The notes below the pieces were generated by a model. It saw nothing but the letters and a program-made list of their open reading frames with translations. It had not been told where the DNA came from and did not search any database. DNA of 7,072 bases from an uncultured Alphaproteobacteria bacterium (GTDB lineage: Bacteria; Pseudomonadota; Alphaproteobacteria; UBA3830): the NCBI GenBank assembly GCA_905233775.1, contig CAJOEB010000044.1, forward strand, positions 1 through 7,072, in the 5' to 3' direction. Within the stretch, counting starts at the first letter, position 1, and every line of letters begins with the position of its first letter. Position numbers and translations under genes: made by a program. Below are positions 6,180-7,072 of the stretch, one piece after another.

Positions 6180-6435
6180 TTTTTTTTCTATATTTTTTCT
6201 TGTATATTTTGTATTCATATAAAATAAAGGTATATTTTTTTAGGAAGCTGATTTTTAAGAATAGTAATAAATTATTTATCAATAAATTTTCGAAATAATT
6301 GTAATGTATCAGCTATATTTTTTTGTTTTTATAATATCTTTTTAATTTTTTTTAATAAAATTAATCTTTATTTACCAAAAATTAATGTTTTTATTTTAAT
6401 ATAACGAGTATGGATAATAATAAGGAGAATATTCG
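6180..6435. other. A/T-rich spacer with no recognised gene
   Basis: These 256 bases are rich in A and T runs. I see no open frame with coding character, no tRNA or other structured RNA, and no convincing terminator hairpin. The promoter of the following gene presumably lies in the last 100 bases, but no hexamer pair with standard spacing stands out. Confidence 0.6.
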
Positions 6436-7072
6436 ATGATTAAGAAATTAGCAAAGTTTTCCGTTTCAGTAATGTTGTTTGCTTGTTTAAATGGTAGTGT
6501 TGTGTATGCAGGTTCAAGTGCGAAAGTAACAGATGAAGATAAAAAAGCAGCTGAGGAGGTTTCAAGTGCTCAAGAAAATAAAGATGAAAAGAATGAAAAG
6601 GCTGAAGTAGATACCAAAGAAGAAGAAGAAGGAGCAAAAAAAGAGGAACTTGCAGATGAGAATAAAAAATCTGAAGAAGAAGGTGTTACTAATGTAAAGA
6701 GTGAAGAAAAGTCTGAAGAAACAGAATCCGAAGAGAAAAAGCAAGAAGAAAGTACGGAGAACGCAGATAATTCCGATGATAATAGCAGCGAAGAAGGGGC
6801 GAATTCTGATAATAAAGCAACTGATAATGAACTTTATAAGCAAGAATTGACTAGATCGTCTAAGAAAACAATAAAAGATTTTGAGAAATTTATAAAAGAG
6901 TTATCTGAAAGCAAGAATGAGAATTCAGAAGTATCTGAAGTTGAGTATAATCGTGGAAAAACAAATGAATTACTTATACAGCTTTCAGGAGAAGATAAAG
7001 AAAAAATTCATGCGGTAGATGATACTATTGTCGTAGTTGAAGGAAGTGAATACCAAGTTCCTGTTAGATATT
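6436..7072 (+). CDS. Secreted acidic low-complexity protein, 3' end outside the window
   Basis: Open from ATG 6436 to the window end with 212 complete codons and no stop, so the gene is partial here. AAGGAG (6422-6427) lies 8 bases upstream. Residues 1-25 form a signal peptide (MIKKLAK, hydrophobic core, VYA) with likely cleavage before Gly26. A lipoprotein cleavage at Cys17 (LFAC) is possible but Phe at -2 is unusual. Residues about 29-128 are very rich in Glu, Lys, Asp, Ser and Asn and likely disordered. From about residue 130 (LYKQELTRSSKKTIKDFEKFIKEL is split here as LYKQELT and KDFEKFIKEL) the composition becomes normal, suggesting the start of a folded domain that includes TIVVVEG and YQVPVRY. 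I recognise no family. It is exported and could be a surface or periplasmic protein. It follows the two TadE-like genes after a long spacer and need not be in their operon. Confidence 0.8.
   Translation, partial: MIKKLAKFSVSVMLFACLNGSVVYAGSSAKVTDEDKKAAEEVSSAQENKDEKNEKAEVDTKEEEEGAKKEELADENKKSEEEGVTNVKSEEKSEETESEEKKQEESTENADNSDDNSSEEGANSDNKATDNELYKQELTRSSKKTIKDFEKFIKELSESKNENSEVSEVEYNRGKTNELLIQLSGEDKEKIHAVDDTIVVVEGSEYQVPVRY

Noticed and set aside
6440..6843. Antisense open frames opposite the acidic secreted protein
   Set aside because: Their Leu/Phe-rich products are the complement of GAA/AAA-rich codons and are not real membrane proteins.

Overview
The window is AT-rich and carries housekeeping genes plus cell-surface genes of a Gram-negative bacterium. 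A small outer-membrane beta-barrel ending in Phe, very A/T-rich spacers, and the mix of trpS, an HU gene, recJ and surface-antigen-like genes suggest an alphaproteobacterium, perhaps a Rickettsiales-like intracellular lineage. That assignment is inference; no rRNA or other definitive marker is present. All recognised genes are on the + strand.

Layout: 82-1152 encodes tryptophanyl-tRNA synthetase. 1254-1526 encodes an HU-type nucleoid protein followed by a clear Rho-independent terminator (1564-1598). 1621-2412 encodes an exported beta-barrel outer-membrane protein. 2489-4219 encodes full-length RecJ. Then come two tandem paralogous genes (4291-5273 and 5419-6179) whose products resemble TadE-family pseudopilins. 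A 256-base A/T-rich spacer follows, and then the 5' part of a secreted, highly acidic protein gene (6436 to the window end).

The most interesting part is the TadE-like pair. Each has a ribosome-binding site, an ATG, a similar short leader (…PFSNS…H), a run of exactly nine G, and an immediate in-frame TAG. In both, adding one G (or removing two) opens the frame from that ATG through the TadE-like segment to the end, giving products of 327 and 253 residues. The other possible register is closed within about 65 bases. The arrangement is therefore two adjacent genes, both OFF in this assembly, that look like slipped-strand phase-variable (contingency) loci. Transcriptional or translational slippage is an alternative. 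The first copy also has a degenerate 18-bp tandem repeat in its long leader.

Smaller oddities are an HU protein with Phe in place of the DNA-intercalating Pro63, and a TrpRS of the type I associate with Firmicutes and Chlamydia, with KASKS in place of KMSKS. How the genes work together: the outer-membrane protein, the two pilin-like proteins and the secreted acidic protein are all envelope or exported products, so the right half looks like a surface-variation region placed after conserved housekeeping genes.
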